A stretch of DNA of 64,000 nt, from assembly GCF_000764305.2 (NCBI RefSeq), contig NW_025946489.1:372001-436000 (forward strand), written 5' to 3'. Both the position numbers and the translations under genes were made by a program. The notes beneath the pieces are model-generated. The model was not told the DNA's origin. It did not search any database and was given only the letters and a program-made list of their open reading frames with translations. This document shows positions 24,051-37,275 of this stretch, one piece after another; position 1 is the first letter of the stretch, and the number at the start of each line of letters is the position of its first letter. The stretch comes from Hyalella azteca. Lineage: Eukaryota; Arthropoda; Malacostraca; Amphipoda; Hyalellidae.

Positions 24051-24094
24051 ATGGCACCTTCTGTTAGATTGTGCAGCGCTGACAAGAGTGCGCT

Positions 24095-24330
24095 TTTTAA
24101 TTGTTACAACTGCAACAGGCATGCACGAGGGTATATAGCTTTTTGCAGCACTGCAGCAACAACAAGCCCATGCATGAGTGTTGTGTCGCAGCTGCAACAG
24201 GCATAAGATCTAGTGTGTTGTTACAAATGCAACAGGCGTGAGAGTAGTTTCTTGCAGCTGCAACAGGTATAAGAGTGTTTTTTACAGCTGAAAGAGTCAT
24301 GCTGATGCAGTGAACTGCAACGGTCGGCAA
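24095..24330. repeat. degenerate repeat with ctgcaacagg motif
   Basis: Several diverged copies, about 40-55 bp apart, of a unit round gcagctgcaacaggcatgag. The same CAGCTG/cagcagc style recurs at 24.85-24.97 kb. Confidence 0.6.
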
Positions 24331-27040
24331 GCGTACAAAATATACGCACAATAACATTGAATTTGTATGCCTATTCAGTATGCAGAAGCATATAAAATAT
24401 GATTAAACACCTGCTTGGCTGCGTAAGGCAAAATTATTGAGAATAAAGCTGAAGCAAAAATGAGAACACAATTGACGTCAAAATGATTTGACTTCATTAT
24501 AATTTAATTACTACGTTGAAAGAATTAATAGAAAGCTGCAAAATTATTAACAACAATATAATAATAATACTAGAAATAAAACAAATAACATGACGATATA
24601 GCATCCAGCTCCATGATCGTCACGAATTTCAGTTTACAGCTGTAAATATGGTAGTCTGACGATAAATACATAGATGAAGCAGGCGGTTCATGAACCGGAA
24701 TAGTATACATATCACATCCCAACACGATCATCAGATGATCAGATGTCGGATGTATAGTGTCAGATGATCGTGTCGCTGATCCCGATCATCTGATGTACAG
24801 TAATACCCGGCATGACCAAACGTCATCATACAGCTGGAGCAATCGAACAGCTAGGTCTTTACAGATGCAACAGCCGAACAGAGCCTTGGCGCTACAGGAA
24901 CTTGGCCTTACATCTGCGGTAGCAGCCAAACTGAGTCTCACAGCTGCAGCAGCCGTACAGCTCCTTACATCTGTTGCTAGTATCCTGTCATACGAGCCTA
25001 TATATAACAGCGTGCGCGAACAGCGCTTGAAACGCTCGTCCCAGCGCGCCAATTATTTGACCATTTTAGCGCGCCGAGGATCGCAAGTTTAGGGGGCGTG
25101 GTCACACAAAATCCATTGGGCGTGGCTTTCTTCAGGTGAAAAACGCAGGTGAAGTTTCCAGAGGAGGAGTCCTTGGCGAGATCCTCCCATGCCGATCATA
25201 TCCTTTACTTTGATGTGAACAAGCTGAGAAAAAAGACGCTCCTTGGTATTTCCTACTTAATTGCTCATGTTTTACGACCTGTAATGAATTTAATCGATGT
25301 AACAAGCGAAGTTAGAAGCGACTAATTCGATTAAGCACTTGAATGGGGAATTTGGTCGCATCTTTTTTCCACTTCTTACGTACAACATTATCGGGCTCGC
25401 CTGATGGCCTTATCATATGGATCACTAGCAATTCGAGAAGCACCCTCGAATATCATTACTTTGATTATAATTGAGCTGTGGAATCACACAAAAAATTCAA
25501 ATAATTACATTAATGTACATTAAATAAAATACATTTAATGTAAAGCTTGCTAATGGTTGTAACTAAGGTTTATGTTTTATTGTAGGAAAAAATAGAACTA
25601 AAAATGCATTGCCCGGCGTATAGGAGTTGATCGTTCTCGTTCCCACGTTCCGTATCGTTCCGTATTTATCGTGTCGTGATATTGTCGTGTAGGAACCTAA
25701 AAAAGGAACCTAAAAGTTGAAGGAAAGTTAGAAAAAAATCTGAATGCGATTTTTTCTAAAAATTCAGAGGCAATTTATGCCAGACAGCACCGAGTAAATT
25801 TTAAATTACAGTTCCAATCGTAAATTTGGCTACGAAAATGCTTCTCTGCTGAAGGAAACGATTAATTCAGCCACTGATTAATTATGCAAGAAACTCCTGC
25901 AGCGGATGCAACCAATACGTAATTAATCGCTCTATAACCAAGGATAAATTTTTACAGGTTAAACAACAACGTTTAAAATCGTAACCCACGCAATAATATT
26001 TAAAAAACATTTCAAATAATTTCAAAATTGCATAATTTTTTGGTATATTTTATGAACTTATCTTGGAGCATCGATCGTTTTCTTTTTATTTTCGGCCGTT
26101 TTTCATGATGTAAACACAGCGACTGACGCAATATCTCTTGAAGCAGCGAAGCTACTTCGCCCTCTGGTGAATAGCAGCTGATTTATCACTCGCTTGAATG
26201 CGTCTTGGAGTAATTTCCCTCCATTAGGTTCCAGTCATTTGTCTTGAGAAGCAGCGACTGCTACAAGCCTCGCCTCTGCACTTAGCCTACCTACATAAAG
26301 CTACGCGATTGCTGCTAAACGCATGTATGTATTCGAGGCGCCTAAACGCACGCCTATAAGTAAAGAAACGGCGAGCAGAACGCGCGCCTGAATAAAAAAA
26401 TAGCGAACTGAAACCGCACCTGAGTAAATGAATGACGTGCTGAATGAGCGCCTGAGTAAAAAAATGTCCAGCTTTATGCGCGCAGTAAAACGCAGATGCA
26501 TGAAATATTTTTTGACGCCACGTACGCGTATAACCGACGCATCAGAGCTTCATGATCAGTGATCACATTTCATTTATGGGAGTGAGTGGTGTGTAATATT
26601 TGTCTATTGTCATGATACGTAATCTGCATATTTCTGCAAAATAAAAATAGATTTGTCTGTTCGTTCAGCAAATAGATTTGTTTAATTAAATCTTTCTTTT
26701 ACTGAACATTTAGATATTTAGTGAGCAAATCGACTGATTTAATTTTTTACGTTCCTTCAAACCCGCGAGGTTAAATATTGTTTGGCCATGTATTAAAATA
26801 ACCCATGCAGAAAAATTCCCTCAATTATAACTATACCATAACTTCATTACTGCATGTGTACATGCAGTGGGTGATTATGTATACCACAGGCATTTGCATA
26901 GGCCGATTTAATCGACAAAAGCAATATATGTTAACGAACTCGACGCCTCCACGCCGAGTCATTTGAAAGCTAAACCTCATCCAGGCACTAGTATCAACTA
27001 AGACAGTCTGATATGAAAAAAGCTAGATTGTACCTGGTAT
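24331..27040. other. intergenic, no supported gene
   Basis: Contains a cluster of short inverted repeats at 24722-24797, a 111-codon plus frame (24757-25092) with an Ala/Leu-rich low-complexity look and no known domain, and a degenerate repeat at about 26.3-26.48 kb round cgcctgagtaaa. Nothing is supported as a gene. Confidence 0.4.
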
Positions 27041-27310
27041 TAAGTATATATATTGCAGCCTGGCCCTGGTATCAACTAGGCCAGCCTCAGTGTTAATAAG
27101 CCAGCCAGTCACTGGTATAGAATGCGAAAAGGTAAGTCCTTAGAGTCAATTTTTGGGGTTCAGCTTGGTATTCAATAAGTTATATTGGCCCTGATATCAG
27201 GTACAGCAACCACCACAGCCTTGCCCTGGCATAAACTGTGCCAGCCTTGGTATTAATATGCCAGCCAGTCATCGGAATTAAATGCGAGTAGGTAAGTCCT
27301 TCCAGTCAAG
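27041..27310. repeat. two-copy direct repeat of about 170 bp
   Basis: The block with ttaataagccagccagtcac and ggtaagtccttagagtcaa (about 27.09-27.16 kb) recurs in diverged form at about 27.25-27.31 kb. The preceding 'ccctggtatcaactaggccag' segment recurs too, in a similar order. Confidence 0.7.
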
Positions 27311-29425
27311 ATTTGGGGTGTGTTCGATCATGCGAGCGGCAGTAAAAGCTGCCCCGGGCCTGCGATCCATCCTGAGCCGATCTATCAAGCGGCGCGTGAT
27401 CTGACCATCCATTCAAGGAGTTGTTTCTATTCCCACAATCTCTTATTAATCTTGTGGGAGGCAAGAGGTTGTCGAGCTGTCGTCGGGTAAATGCTTGCTG
27501 AAGATTCACTACGAGGCTATTTTCCAATTACGACTTCACGTTAAAGAGCGAGTAAGTTTCTTGGTCGTGAGTTTATGGTTCGTCGCTCTGCGGGAGCCTT
27601 CCTTCTGCTTCAGGGCTTAAAACCTATACCTTCCTCAAGCTCGCCGCCACCGCCGCCAGCGCTGCCACCATCAAGAGTACCTCTCTAAAAAACATCTCTT
27701 CGAGACGATGAACCTGTACGGATGCTGGAAATAAAGGCAGTAATGTGATAGAGACTCTGGTATCGCATGAACAGCCCCTGGCAGCAGTGATCGTGTGGAC
27801 GAGAAGATGAACGAGTCAGCGGGGCACCCGCCCAGCCACTGGAGAGGCTCACGCTGCTCTGCTCTGGTGTGCAAACTACTGATTTTCGGTTAACTTTACC
27901 CAGGTGAGATTGAATAAGAAATCGATAATGCGTCTATATCAAGAATATCAAGATGTTTTAAGCGAAGGTTTTACAAATAAGACAGTATGGACATTCTCAT
28001 AAATCTCTCTAGGTCAACGTACAAGGGCCCTGGAACTGAGATTGGGTCAATCCGCAGTATATACATATATTGCCTTCGCCCAATGCTAATGTCGTGTATG
28101 CGCCGACTGAAGGTCATTAACATGTGGGTATATAGAATCACTTGAAGATATAACATAGCTAATGCGGCCTATATATGCTATATATAATAAATGTGTTACA
28201 TTTATCACGGATAACATAAGTTAACATGTACCTAACATCTGAGGCATGAATATATAATATCCGTGGCGATGAACATGACGCTGCACTGAATAGGCAAGAA
28301 CTATATGTTGCCTCCGCATTCCATTCAATATCAAATGCACGACACTCAGTGAGAAAAAAATTGAAGTTTCACTTTGAGTCCTTTTTTTGAGCCGTTTCTA
28401 TCTAATTCATGAAGTTGTAAGGTTTCGGATGTCTGATAAATACTGATTATATTTAATCCGTATATTGATTATGCTAATTATGTGATGTAGAATTTTCTGG
28501 TGTTGTAGATATTTAGTGGAGCAATCGCTATGAATATTGCGAATGGCAGTCGTCACACGCTTCAATTAACACACGCACAGGATCAGATTGAAGCATCATT
28601 TAGATGGCTTATTTAAAAGTTGCCACAATATTCCATGTATTAATGAGTGATTTCAGTGCACAATAAAATTCGAAATTATTATAAATTTAAGGAGAGAGTT
28701 TTGAGATAAGTATTGCGTTGAGCTTTTTTTGAATCAATTCCTGCTTTTCAATAACTACCATAGAGTTATTATTACAATCATTAATTGTTTTCATCGATCA
28801 TGATGCACGCATGAAAATGGCCGTAACTGGAGGAATCTTCGTCAAAACACTATACAATAATTTTTTGTTAATTTCGTCCTTAAAGAAGACATGCTATCAT
28901 TTAGAAGCATTACGATGTAATTAAGTTAGTCATGGTCTGTAATTTCAGTTGCATTAACGCTCCCATGTATTTGACTTTCTGATTTTACCTTTGATTTATC
29001 ATCATTTTGAAGATTGCTGCCCTAACAAAAAATGTTCTCGCTAAACATATTCACGAGACGCGCTGCATCTTATAATACACTACTGAATAATTTATTTTGA
29101 TTCGTATTTTCTCTAATATATTTTGGACCCTGTAATTAAATACTATTAGGGATACGACTGGGAAAATTTTAAAGTTGACAAAGGCCATTGTAGCCATCTC
29201 AGTGTAGAGACGCAATCATATTAGGCGATCGCTCGTCATTTTATCTGATTTCGTTACGAATGAAGATATTTAATTTGGGACATTTGGGATGTGGAGTAAT
29301 TAATTGGTGTTCATTTATCTATAAACAATCAATATCTTCAGTTGAGTTTTGTGCGAGCTTCTAAACCATATGCTTCGTCGCCAACCCAGATCACTGACGT
29401 ACGACGACTGCATGCTGGAGATACG
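27311..29425. other. intergenic, no supported gene
   Basis: A GC-richer patch at 27.32-27.85 kb has several short minus frames without motifs. The remainder is AT-rich and unremarkable. Confidence 0.4.
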
Positions 29426-29429
29426 GCGA

Positions 29430-29845
29430 CGCTTAGGTTGTGGGACTCGAGCAGCGGGCGGCCCTGATCAGCTGCGATCGACCTGGGTTAAACGCACGAA
29501 GAGCTGTGCAGAGGGCGATCGTAGTCAACGGCGATCTACGTGGCTTCCACGAGCAAAGACTGACGCAGTGAGCAGCCGTCATCGGCTTCGATCGACGTAG
29601 GTCCCATGAGCAAAGATCGACACAGCGGCGGGTGGCTGTGATCGGCGGCGATCGACGTTGGTTCCACGCGCGGAGATCAGTGCAGTAATTAGCGGCCTCG
29701 ACCGTCGGCGATTTGCGTACGTGGGTTCCACGCGCAAAGATCAGCGCAGTGAGCCGCCCGTTTCGGCAGCGATCGACGTGAGTTCTAAGCGCAAAGAAAT
29801 GCGCAGCAGGTGGCCCTGATCTACGGTCATCGAAGCTGAGCATTC
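29430..29845. repeat. degenerate GC-rich minisatellite, about 55-60 bp unit
   Basis: Six to seven diverged copies of a unit with gcggcgatcgacgt, gttccacgcgcaaagatc and agcgcagtgagc in order. The 136-codon minus frame (29433-29843) is a repeat product. Confidence 0.8.
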
Positions 29846-30189
29846 ATCGCTGAGCATCGACGCCCAAGGCGCCGCACTCTGGCCGCCGCTTCGGCTCAAC
29901 GGAATCGCTACTAACTGAGTTGTACTTATTTTATGAACTAGTGAAAGTTGCCTGAGACGCAGTATAAGAATTTCTGAAAATTAAAATTTAAAAATATATT
30001 GTCAAAATAATATGCGTTTAAAAATAAGTGTTGTCTTCAACACTTCTAAAGAAAGACAACATTTCTAAAGAATCCAGTTTCTTCGATGTTACACATGTAC
30101 GATGAATTTTTAATTATATTATCTAATATTACAAAAATCAATTTTAAATTTTATTTTTAAAATAAAAAAAATCGAATTTTTAAAAATTG

Positions 30190-30680
30190 GTCATTCTGTC
30201 GATTGACTCATGCATTGCCTCCAACTTTAAGCAAGTGTGAAAATTTTCAGATCGATTGGACAGGTCAAAGTGTGTTGAATATTGGTTATAAGATTTGTAG
30301 AAGACAAAATTATTTCTTCAATTTTTTTAAATTAAAAAAAAAAATTTTTTTATGAACTTTTAAAATTATATATTCTGTAAATTCATTTATACATTGCCTC
30401 CGACTTTACGCAAGTGTGCAAACTTTCAGATTGATTAGACACATCAAAGTGCGTTGCACATCTATTATAAGATTTGTAGAAGACAAAATTATTTTTTACA
30501 TTTTTTATATTAAAAAAAATATATTTTCAAAATTATGTATGCTGTCAATTTATTCATGCATTGTCTCCAACTTTACGCAAGTGTGCAAAATTTCAGATCT
30601 ATTGGAAAGGTAGCAGTGTGTTAAATATTTATTATGTGAATTGTAGCAGACAGACAAACAAACAAACAAACAACAAGAAG
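30190..30680 (+). repeat. three tandem copies of a ~175-bp sequence with (caaa)n tail
   Basis: The landmark cattgcctccaactttacgc occurs at 30213, 30392 and 30559, so spacing is 179 and 167 bp. It is each time followed by caagtgtgcaaaatttcaga and, further on, ataagatttgtagaagac. The last copy runs into agacagacaaacaaacaaac. A 3'-terminal AC-rich simple repeat after a conserved block is how many non-LTR retrotransposon 3' ends look; that origin is inferred, and no reverse transcriptase was seen beside it. Confidence 0.75.
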
Positions 30681-33539
30681 TAAAGTTAAAGAGAAATGTT
30701 GTAATAATTAATGAACAAGTTATCTTCAGCTTTAAGTCCCTGATTCCAATTTATCATCGAATTAAAATTTATTAAATTTCTGTTAATTTAATTTAATTTC
30801 AATCAGGATATCAAGTTTTCCTCGTCATAAATCTAATTTCAAAAATGTCTATTTTAGCACGATGTTGACCACTACACTTTAGAAATTCACATAAAAAGTT
30901 AATGAAATAGACACTTGTCAATGTATTCATAAATCCTGGCCTTAAAGGGGAAGAAAGCCCAGTTTATGGTCAATGAAAAGAAAAAAATGAAGAAAAAAAC
31001 AAGCCCAACGCTGTTATGACTTTATCTTTCAATCGCTCCTGTCTTACACAATTCAGACGAGCAAACAATCTAATTTTTCGAGGAAATTACAGTCAGTTTT
31101 CCAAGATTGATGTCGAGTCATCAAGATCCTTGATAATCAAGATAATGATGAGAGAAAACATTTTTAACTATATGGAAAGGAAGAGGAAGTTCTTGCGCTG
31201 CTTTTTAGGATGAGGATGAAGGAATTATATGTATTTATGTGGCCGACACATCCATCATGTTATTTGGGTTCATTCGTTATCTCTTAATTTATGTAAATCG
31301 TTGCAGCATTTTATTATTGATGAAATGAAGCCTTATGTTCAACAATGTGTTGCAAAATCAAATAAAAAATTATTTCAAAACAAGTTAAAAGCAAGTAAGT
31401 TAAGGATTTTAATTTTTGTCATGTGTAGAGTTTGAAGGTCTATTCAGAGCATATCACATAAAGGATTGGTGAAAAGTGAAACGTGGTAAGCGCCAAGAGA
31501 AATTGTTAACTGGAAAACCCATGTAAGATAGGCGAAATTTCATTACCGGGACACTTGTTTTGCTTGTGAAATTTAGAAATGGGTCTGATCTCTAATTTGT
31601 AGGAAGGTGAATCGAACATAATTGAGGTAAATTATCATCACATCTACTTAATTTCACATTTATTCAAATTTTCCATGAATGACAATGATATTGAAAAAAT
31701 TGTAATATATATGAATAACAATGATAATGGTAATTTGAATAATAATAAATATTATAATAATAATATTATTATTATCAATAATTATAATCATAAAAATAAT
31801 AATAATAATGACAATAATATATGTAATAATCTTAATAATAATATAATAATGGAAACAAAAAATACTATTTACAATAATTCCTTACATAGATGGTCTGGTT
31901 AAAGAATATTTGACCTCTATTTAAAAGCAACGAAAATTCTGCTTAAAATCAGTAATAATTAAGACGAAACTGGAATTAGGTCAAGGAATTATAGCAGACT
32001 GATGGAGGAGCTAATACTGGAAAAAACTTCAGGACACAAGAGTTCTAAAATGTAAATTACAAACTCCATACATAAAGCTAAGCAATGCAGATTGTGTGGT
32101 GACTTCAACTGGCAGCAGATAGTGATCCACAACAGTCTTCAGGAGCGCCGATCTCAGTTAGCCATGAAAGACTTATAGCCTGCAAAATCCATAATTATAT
32201 TGATAGTGATACGTTGCATAACACCAAATCCCGAAAATTAGCGGAGAAATTTTCAGTGGTTAGCGAATAAATTTAGAATTTTACTTAAATCTTTCAGACA
32301 AAAAATACATGCCTTATATAAAACCCCAGCGCTGGACAAGATGAAGCACAACTTATTGGACACTATTTTCATGACTTCAGCTCGTAAAAAATTCCATCTG
32401 GAAATCCGAAATTTAAAGATATTACAGTCGTTAGAAATTCCTGCATTGAATCATTTTGTAAGAGATTAGAATACTGTAGACTATTTATTGGTAGACAAAC
32501 AAAGGTATATATGGCCCCAGCCTGATAAATTCTATGCATGGTTTCCTGGAAGAAATCTATTGTGAGAACGAATGCCAGTGAGAAGAGGCTCGTTGTAAAT
32601 GAATATTGTTTGATTTCATATTACACTCAGAAAAAGTACGGGTTATATTGTTCACATAGCAACACACTTGCTGCGTGTAGCACTGATACGTCCTTTTTCC
32701 GGCCAAACATGGTCAAGATGACCGACATAGGAGTAAAAGTGCATCGCTATTTAGACAAAGCCTCATAATTTTTACAGTATATTATTCGTAGCATAAGTGT
32801 TTTTTTCGCCCAGTGACGAAGTGCAATTAAACTTTGTCCCAAATTTACATTCGGAATAAATATTGGAAAATTTCCACTCCAAATAATTGTCCAGAATTTA
32901 AATTCCCAATAGTTATTTAAAAACTCACACTTCCAATAGTTATTAACATTAGATATTGAAATTTAATCACTGAGACGTTTTTTTTTCAAATAAATATACT
33001 CTGATTCACCCTTCCAGAGATGCGAAGATACCGTTCAGCGTTAATGTGAAGATGAATTCCAGTTTTTAAAACCTTAAACTCTAACACAAATATTCCTCAT
33101 CAAAATAGGTTTCCAAAACTGGCGTTACATTATCGTTTTTTTTTTAATTCTATGACCAAAAAAACGTGAATTTGATATAAATTTCGAACTCAGTAAGCTG
33201 TCATAAAAAGAAGTTGCTACTAAATTTTACTTCACAAAAGTATGTCGCATATTACCGATATTATAACGATCGAATGCCAGGAATTTAACGTTAAAAAATG
33301 TGTTGATCAAAAATTTTTTAACGAAATCAACTCATTATCAACGTTGGTTGTACGTCATTTTCCAGTAGGAACAGCTTGGAGTTTCCGATCGATGATACAG
33401 GCGGAGCTGCGTTCAGTAACGGGCGATAATCCGGTGGTAAATGAGCTAAGTTTGGTGGACGCTATATGACGCTCCGTCAATTAGTCGCGGATGTTGACAT
33501 GATAGCGCCTCGCTTGACAGCTCTGCTGCGAGAGTGAGT
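30681..33539. other. intergenic, with an AAT-rich microsatellite
   Basis: Holds an (AAT)n-rich simple repeat at about 31675-31860 and a dispersed repeat copy at 32677-32770 (listed separately). The 75-codon Asn-rich frame is a product of the microsatellite. No exon was recognised. Confidence 0.5.
32677..32770 (+). repeat. dispersed repeat, copy A
   Basis: Starts gtagcactgatac and continues through gaccgacataggagtaaaa and atttagacaaagcctcat. It is clearly homologous to 41880-41972. Both copies can be read MTDI-x-x-K-x-x-R-x-L-D-K. It is probably a fragment of an unidentified transposable element. Confidence 0.7.
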
Positions 33540-34080
33540 GTGCTGGTAGAACGTTTGCTTTCAGAGTGCTGTATTATTCGTACAGTTAGTGCGTTCTGTT
33601 GTGAAATAAAATTTAATACGTAACACAGTCCTAATGAGAGTGAGTGCAAATATAGAACGTTTACTGTCAGAGAACTGTTATTTGTGCAAATGTGTGTGTA
33701 TATATACTTGAATAGTTGGAAAATAAAATTCAAGTCGTTGTATAGACCTTGTGTGTGAATGTATTGATTGATATTTTGCGATCAGAATACTGCTTTGTAT
33801 GTGCCAATGTGTGTGTTGCGCCCTTTTAAAATAAAATATAAGACATTGTACGCACTAGTATATATGTGAATGTGTTGATTGAAAGTTTGCTATCAGAGTG
33901 TTTTATTAATCGAACCATATAAGTGCGTGGGTTATCCAATAAATTGAAAACGCAAGTATTGATTGAGTTAGTGCTTGGTGATAGATCGTTTGCTATCAGA
34001 GTGCAGTATTAGTTGCTACAATAACTGTCTCCGGCTGTAAAATAGGACAAAATTTTGTTAAATAGATCATGTGTGTGATG
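33540..34080 (+). repeat. degenerate tandem repeat, about 110-120 bp unit
   Basis: Around four to five diverged copies. Each has tttgctatcagagtg (or a close variant) followed by a GT-rich stretch and, in most copies, an AATAAAAT-type hexamer. Not coding. Confidence 0.65.
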
Positions 34081-34939
34081 ACAGACCGAGTTTGGTACTG
34101 GACATCAAATCATATGTAGCAATAAGTTTGTTTAGCTGTTCAATTAAACATATTACGCTTGACAGACCAGTCGTGTGTGATGAAATACCGTGTTTGGAAC
34201 TGACATAATGTCATTTGTGGCATTCAATTTGGTCAGATAGAACGTCAAATTTTACATGAATAAGACTATTTACAGGAGACCGGTGAAGATTTCTTTGAAA
34301 ATCCTGCAAGAAAATGATTGACTAAAATTCACTAATATCACAGTCGTCAGCCGTGTATAAGTGTCCTGTAATAGGTGCGATAGACCTTTTAATTCATATG
34401 CGAGTGCTGAACAGCCGCTATGTCATTCAACGTATATATAGTAACTTGAACAGGTAAGCGCCATACAATGCTATTGTAGCATACGCAGAATCTAAAAATG
34501 AAACTAAAGAACCTCTTATTTGCACAAGCTCAAAAATGGCACCCATTTCCTAGTATGGTGCTCATTACCTCAAATCGATGCGGATTGAAACATAATCTAT
34601 ATTTAATTTCTCATGAGAATCTCCACGTTCGAAAATATACCCTATTCTAAACGCTCTGTATACACGCCATTTCGATTTCGCTCAATTTTGCATACATTAT
34701 TTTGGACCTTAAATCTTAATGTCAAGATCAGTTTAATTCAAAACGTGTCCCAGTGTCTACTAAATAACCTTCACTAATTATTCTCATTGTCCTTTGAAAG
34801 GGTTGGCCGCTGTTACTCCCCCGTCCCCTCTCCCAGGCTTCCTGCGCAGGATGCTCCCCCGCGGAGCCTCTCCACCTGCCATCTGTGCGCGGTCCTTGCA
34901 TGCAGCGACGGCGCTTGAGTCCTCCGAGGTCGCAGCTAT
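34081..34939. other. intergenic, with a GC-rich patch
   Basis: Mostly AT-rich. The segment at about 34.80-34.94 kb is unusually C- and CpG-rich (ctcccccgcggagcctctcc), but I find no open frame or splice site that would make it an exon. Confidence 0.4.
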
Positions 34940-35330
34940 CCTAGTAGGACTAGTGTGTATCCTGGTGTCGTGATACTGACATGACTAGTGTTAAGGTGAA
35001 ACTATTATTGTTCTTCTACTAACACGACACTTGTCAAGACGAAACTAGTGTGCATCCTGGTGTCGTGATACTGACATGACTAGTGTTAAGGTGAAACTAT
35101 TATTGTTCTTCTACTAACACGTCACTTGTCAAGACGATACTAGAGTGTATCTTGTTGTTGTGCAAAGACACGACTCTTGTCAAGGAGATACTAGAGTGCC
35201 TCTTGGTGTTGTGCAAAGACACGACTCTTGTCAAGGAGATACCAGAGTGCCTCTTGGTGTTGTGCAAAGACACGACTCTTGTCAAGCAAAACCATTATTA
35301 TTGTGCCACTAACACGGCTCATGAAAGGTA
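34940..35330. repeat. minisatellite, about 98-bp unit grading into about 57-bp unit
   Basis: Two near-identical copies of a ~98-bp unit (ctggtgtcgtgatactgaca, ttattgttcttctactaaca) are followed by about three copies of a shorter related unit (ctcttggtgttgtgcaaaga, cacgactcttgtcaaggaga). Confidence 0.9.
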
Positions 35331-36305
35331 AAAATATATAGTGTGTATCTTGGTGTCGTGCTACTGACTCGGTAACTTTCAAGGCGAAACTAGGATGCAT
35401 CTTTGGTGAGATACTAAGAGGTTGTGATACCATCACGTCCTCTGTTGGGACTAATTAAAGACTAAATCGTTGCAAGTGCTGTAAAATTATGCTTTTCGGA
35501 AGAAAGAATGGGATCTCCTGAAAACACGCATGTGCAATTTCATTGAGGAAGAGCTACATCAAACGTCTTTGGCTAGCGCTAAGGTGAAATCAGATTGAAA
35601 TTCTAAGCAGTTTCGGCAAAAGTGGTTTTCTAAGCTGATAACGGATTTTTCGTCGTATTACCCATTTGATTGATGCATAGATTTAGGTTAAAATTGCACT
35701 GTTCATGTTAAAAAGCTGCCCGGTGTGTACTTAAATCCTCAACCAATCCAGCGTTAAAGATTTTTTTGCAACCAAATAAATTGTTGCCTTTCAACGGTGT
35801 CATTAACATATTTTGAATACATTTTAATATATTTATCGTACCACGTAACTCGCGTAAACGATATAATTCGAAATAATATTTTATCATATGAGTTTAGTTT
35901 CTGCGGAATAATTGTCTCATTGCCTCCATCAAAAAATAATGATAATTATTATTACTGGCAATCGATGAACAAAATTATTTGCAAGCACTTTGTTAATTCA
36001 ATGTAAAACGTGTCAACACAGTGTGCAGCAAGTGTTAAATCTGATCAATTATGCTGATCTTATATAAAGCATTGATCAAAGGGAAAATTTTAGGGGAAAA
36101 CATTACTGTAACCTTGAATATAAACTGAGAGCACAGCTTCCTCTAACCATCAATAGGCAGTAAATTATTGAAACAAATGCAAGGCTAATAAAACGATTAA
36201 ATTTTGTCGTACTATAACAAATGTCAATAGAAACATTATTTTATCAAGAAACTCTCCATGAAGGCTTGCGGGGATGATGAAGCGTGCGACATTCGTTAAC
36301 AATGT
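35331..36305. other. intergenic, no supported gene
   Basis: A partial, diverged extension of the preceding repeat reaches about 35.43 kb. After that the DNA is AT-rich, with no recognisable feature. Confidence 0.4.
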
Positions 36306-36309
36306 ACTT

Positions 36310-36730
36310 AAAGTAATACACCGATAACGAACCAAACTATACCGAACTATATGATACCGTTACCGAACTATGCTGAACTATAAGATACCGTTACTGAACC
36401 TAACTATACCGAACTATAAGATACTGTTACCAAACCGAACTATACCGAACTATAAGATATCGTTACCAAACCGAACTATACCGAACTATAAGAGACCGTT
36501 ACCGAACCGAACTATAAGATACCGATACCGAACCGAGCTATACCGAACTATGAGATACCGTTACCTAACCGATCAATACCAAAAATATAGTATATCGATA
36601 CCGAACTTAACTATTAAACACCGATACTGAACTGGACTATACCGAACTATAAGATACCACGCGCACCGTTACCGAACCGGACAACGCCGAACTATGAGAC
36701 ACCGGTACTAAACCAAACCTTGCCGAAATA
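36310..36730. repeat. degenerate minisatellite (accgaactataagatacc)
   Basis: About ten copies of a unit near 40 bp with taccgaactataagatacc and gttaccgaaccgaactat. Divergence increases toward the right. Confidence 0.9.
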
Positions 36731-37016
36731 TAAGATACGGATACTGATGCCATCGTTAACACTGAACTAAAAGTCTTACATCGGCACCGATATCGTACCG
36801 CCGCATGGCAACACTGTCCGAGCGGACATATCAACATCAGCGCGCGACACTGAAAGTTCATTCTTGACTTCCATAAATAGTTCACTCGGTCCCATAACTG
36901 CATCCGTTCTTCAATAGGGAATCGTACATAAACGATCGTAATTATCTTCCGTAAGTTTGATGTCCTGTAAGGTTCTGCCGACAACGGCGCCTTAACCAAA
37001 AGTGGCGTAGCTGAGG

Positions 37017-37275
37017 CGGACATCGGAGGTCTGTCCATGGACTGTAGAAGTCCAACTGTGGACATCGGAGGACTGGCCGTGGACGTCGGAGACCTGGCGG
37101 TGGACATCGGACGTCTGTCCGTGAACATTGGAATTCCAACTGTGGACATCGGAGGTCTGGCCGTGGACATCGGAGGCCTGGCAGTGGACATCGGAGGTCT
37201 GGCCACGGACATCGGAGGCCTGGCAGTGGACATCGGAGGTCTCGCCACGGACATCGGAGGTCTGGCAGTGGACAC
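37017..37275. repeat. minisatellite, 21-bp unit
   Basis: About 12 copies of gtggacatcggaggtctggc plus one base. The 21-bp unit keeps frames open on both strands. The resulting Pro/Arg- or Val/Asp/Ile-rich peptides (up to 212 codons) are not supported as genes. Confidence 0.95.
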
